Shown here: in pieces, positions 62,285 to 64,000 of the stretch | Numbering within the stretch: position 1 is the stretch's first letter | How the letters are laid out: every line of letters starts with the position of its first letter | Assembly: GCF_000368085.1 (NCBI RefSeq) | Contig: NZ_KB849239.1 | Location: 2,394,170 to 2,458,169 of the forward strand | DNA length: 64,000 nucleotides | Direction: 5' to 3' | Source of the DNA: Acinetobacter nosocomialis NIPH 2119 | Lineage (GTDB): Bacteria; Pseudomonadota; Gammaproteobacteria; Pseudomonadales; Moraxellaceae | Translations under genes and position numbers: made by a program | The notes under the pieces: generated by a model | Database searches by the model: none | Seen by the model: the letters and a program-made list of their open reading frames with translations, nothing else | What the model was told of the DNA's origin: nothing

Positions 62285-63059
62285 GTCGTTTTTCCCCTGA
62301 ATGTAATTGTCGTTTTGCTTGGTTCCACAATTCATCCATCTCGGACAAAGTCATGTCTTCTAATGTTCTTTGCTGTTTTATGGCTTGCTCTTCAATAAAA
62401 GCAAAACGACTTCTAAATTTATGTATGGTTGATAAAAGTGAAGTTTCACTTGAAATGTTAAGTTTACGTCCTATATTGACCAATGAAAACAGACAATCTC
62501 CAAATTCGTCTTGAATTTCATCAATATTTTGATTTTTAAGGGCCTCTTTGAATTCACCTAATTCTTCTTCTAGTTTTACATAAGCATCTTCTACTGTTTC
62601 AAAATCAAATCCGACTTTTGCAACATTCTTTTGAATTTCCTGTGCTTGAGTCAGTGCAGGACCATTTTTAATTTCATCTAATCTTGATTTCGGCTTGCCT
62701 TGCTTCTCTTGTTGTTTAATTTGTTTCCATAACTCGCTTACTTGTTCTGGTGTTAAGTTATTAAATTGATCAGCCTGGAAAACATGTGGATGACGTCTTA
62801 TCAATTTTTCACTAATTGCCTCAACTACATCTTGAAAATTGAACGCCCCTTGTTCGCTAAACATTTGCGATTGAAATACAACTTGTAATAACAAATCACC
62901 CAACTCATTTCGAATTTCATCAATATCGCCCTGACGGATAGCAGCTTCGACTTCATATGCTTCTTCAATTGCATATTTAGTGAGTGACATTGGGGTTTGC
63001 TCTTGATCCCACGGACATTTTTCACGTAGCTCTTGCATAATTTTAAGCAATTTATCCAT
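62253..63059 (-). CDS. mazG: Nucleoside triphosphate pyrophosphohydrolase MazG
   Basis: 268 residues from the ATG at 63059 with GAGGG upstream. Two MazG domains in tandem, each with the metal-binding EExxE...ExxD pattern: IEEAYEVEAAIRQGDIDEIRNELGDLL and LEEELGEFKEALKNQNIDEIQDEFGDCLF. It hydrolyses non-canonical or all NTPs and can lower ppGpp. Overlaps the ComEA-like gene by 32 bp. Confidence 0.95.
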   Translation of the reverse strand: MDKLLKIMQELREKCPWDQEQTPMSLTKYAIEEAYEVEAAIRQGDIDEIRNELGDLLLQVVFQSQMFSEQGAFNFQDVVEAISEKLIRRHPHVFQADQFNNLTPEQVSELWKQIKQQEKQGKPKSRLDEIKNGPALTQAQEIQKNVAKVGFDFETVEDAYVKLEEELGEFKEALKNQNIDEIQDEFGDCLFSLVNIGRKLNISSETSLLSTIHKFRSRFAFIEEQAIKQQRTLEDMTLSEMDELWNQAKRQLHSGEKRHAIQHDNLEK

Positions 63060-63171
63060 GGTAACCCTCAAGTTCAAAAAGTTGGTCAGTAAATTTAAAA
63101 TCTTAATTTGCTATGATCAAAATTAAAGCGGCAAATCATTCGTCATATTGTAACGATAAAGAGAAAAAAAG

Positions 63172-63945
63172 ATGAAACATAGCATTCTGATTAGTGGCGC
63201 AGCTCAAGGCATTGGAGCAGAAATTGCACGAGTATTTTACAAACAAGGATATAAAGTAGGCATTTATGATATTAACGAATCACTTGCTCAAAGCTTAGCA
63301 ACTGAGTTAGGACCCAATGCATGCGCTGGTTATTTAGATGTCAGTGATTACGAGCAATGGCAACATATATTAAAAGAATTTACTGACTGGGCTGGCGAGC
63401 TTAATATTTTAGTGAATAACGCAGGAATTTTATATTCTGGGGCTTTTGAACACATCGATATCAATTCACACCAAAGAACAATCAATATTAATGTAAACGG
63501 CGTCATCAATGGCTGCCATGCTGCACTCCCTTATTTAAAACAAGCTTCTTTTGCACGAGTCATTAATCTTTCTTCGGCTTCTGCAATTTACGGGCAAGCT
63601 GACCTTATTTCTTATTCAGCCAGTAAGTTTGCAGTTCGCGGAATTACCGAAGGTTTAGATGTGGAATGGAAAAAATATGGTATTCGTGTTTTAGATGTGA
63701 TGCCTTTATTTGTACAAACCGCAATGGTCAATAATATGGATGCAGGTAGTATTCAAAATATGGGCGTTGACTTAACACCAAATGATATTGCTCAGCAGGT
63801 CCTTTCACTTGTCGAGAAAAAAGCTCATTTCTGGACTCCTACTCATACTCCTGTTGGCATAAAAACCAAACTGCTTTATCAACTCTCAACCATAAGTCCA
63901 CAGTTTTTAAATCGTTTAACTAATATTTATTTATCAAGAAAGTAG
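63172..63945 (+). CDS. Short-chain dehydrogenase/reductase
   Basis: 257 residues. The NAD(P)-binding motif is SGAAQGIGAEIA, the structural NNAG is at LVNNAGILYSG, and the catalytic Ser-Tyr-Lys are in NLSSASAIYGQADLISYSASKFAV. The C-terminal sequence has a hydrophobic stretch but no clear anchor. The substrate is not known. Divergent from mazG. Confidence 0.9.
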   Translation: MKHSILISGAAQGIGAEIARVFYKQGYKVGIYDINESLAQSLATELGPNACAGYLDVSDYEQWQHILKEFTDWAGELNILVNNAGILYSGAFEHIDINSHQRTININVNGVINGCHAALPYLKQASFARVINLSSASAIYGQADLISYSASKFAVRGITEGLDVEWKKYGIRVLDVMPLFVQTAMVNNMDAGSIQNMGVDLTPNDIAQQVLSLVEKKAHFWTPTHTPVGIKTKLLYQLSTISPQFLNRLTNIYLSRK

Positions 63946-63950
63946 TTAAA

Positions 63951-63979
63951 AAAAAGGCCGTCAATTGACGGCCTTTTTA
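63951..63979 (+). terminator. Terminator after the SDR gene
   Basis: AAAAAGGCCGTC and GACGGCCTTTTT form a stem around AATT with T tract; arms are perfect. Confidence 0.9.
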
Positions 63980-64000
63980 CTCAGTTTATTTAAACACCTT

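Overview
This window is chromosomal DNA of a low-GC gammaproteobacterium, almost certainly Acinetobacter of the A. baumannii/calcoaceticus complex. The evidence is the filA-F-type cluster, the GigA/GigB-like phosphatase and STAS pair, the isolated type II secretion ATPase gene, an AT-rich codon usage, and very strong family-level matches to known Acinetobacter housekeeping genes. I see no prophage, insertion sequence, integron or CRISPR array; the window is core genome.

Layout. 1-5304 (minus): filA, filB, filC, filD and the start of filE, a cell-surface cluster whose filB (C39 peptidase) and filC (outer-membrane barrel) resemble FapD and FapF of the Pseudomonas functional-amyloid exporter. 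5602-6990 (plus): pabB. 6994-13836 (minus): rpoN, hpf, ibaG, murA, hisG, hisD, hisC, linking nitrogen sigma factor, ribosome hibernation, peptidoglycan precursor and histidine synthesis. 14162-19900 (minus): a complete rrn operon (16S, tRNA-Ile, tRNA-Ala, 23S, 5S) with two tandem promoters, processing stems and a terminator. 20070-25030 (plus): mlaA (outer-membrane lipid asymmetry), gigA-gigB (stress phosphatase and anti-sigma-antagonist), a nitrilase-family amidase, a small secreted protein, and ohrR-ohr. 25086-34162: orphan gspE, DUF432 plus MscS, a 941-residue DUF2339 membrane protein, and polA.

34222-39321 (minus): ppx, accA, tilS, proC and yggT, tightly packed or overlapping. 39601-41515 (plus): trxA and rho, the latter with a long leader. 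41928-42191: a tiny heptad-repeat alanine-rich lipoprotein. 42359-54318 (minus): thrS, infC, rpmI, rplT, pheS, pheT and ihfA in the E. coli order, but interrupted twice by unrelated genes (GST, YqaA-type and MFS genes; then NADAR, GNAT and an unknown tail-anchored protein). infC uses an AUU start. 54731-56359 (plus): an acyl-CoA ligase. 56420-61748 (minus): pcnB, folK, panB, panC, rapZ, npr and darP, a compact run joining RNA polyadenylation, folate and pantothenate synthesis, and RapZ/NPr signalling. 61874-63059 (minus): mazG and a ComEA-like helix-hairpin-helix protein. 63172-63945 (plus): a short-chain dehydrogenase.

The most promising little-described element is the fil cluster, read here as a possible Acinetobacter relative of the Fap amyloid export pathway. 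Functional statements rest on recognition of family motifs in the translated sequence; no database search was run.
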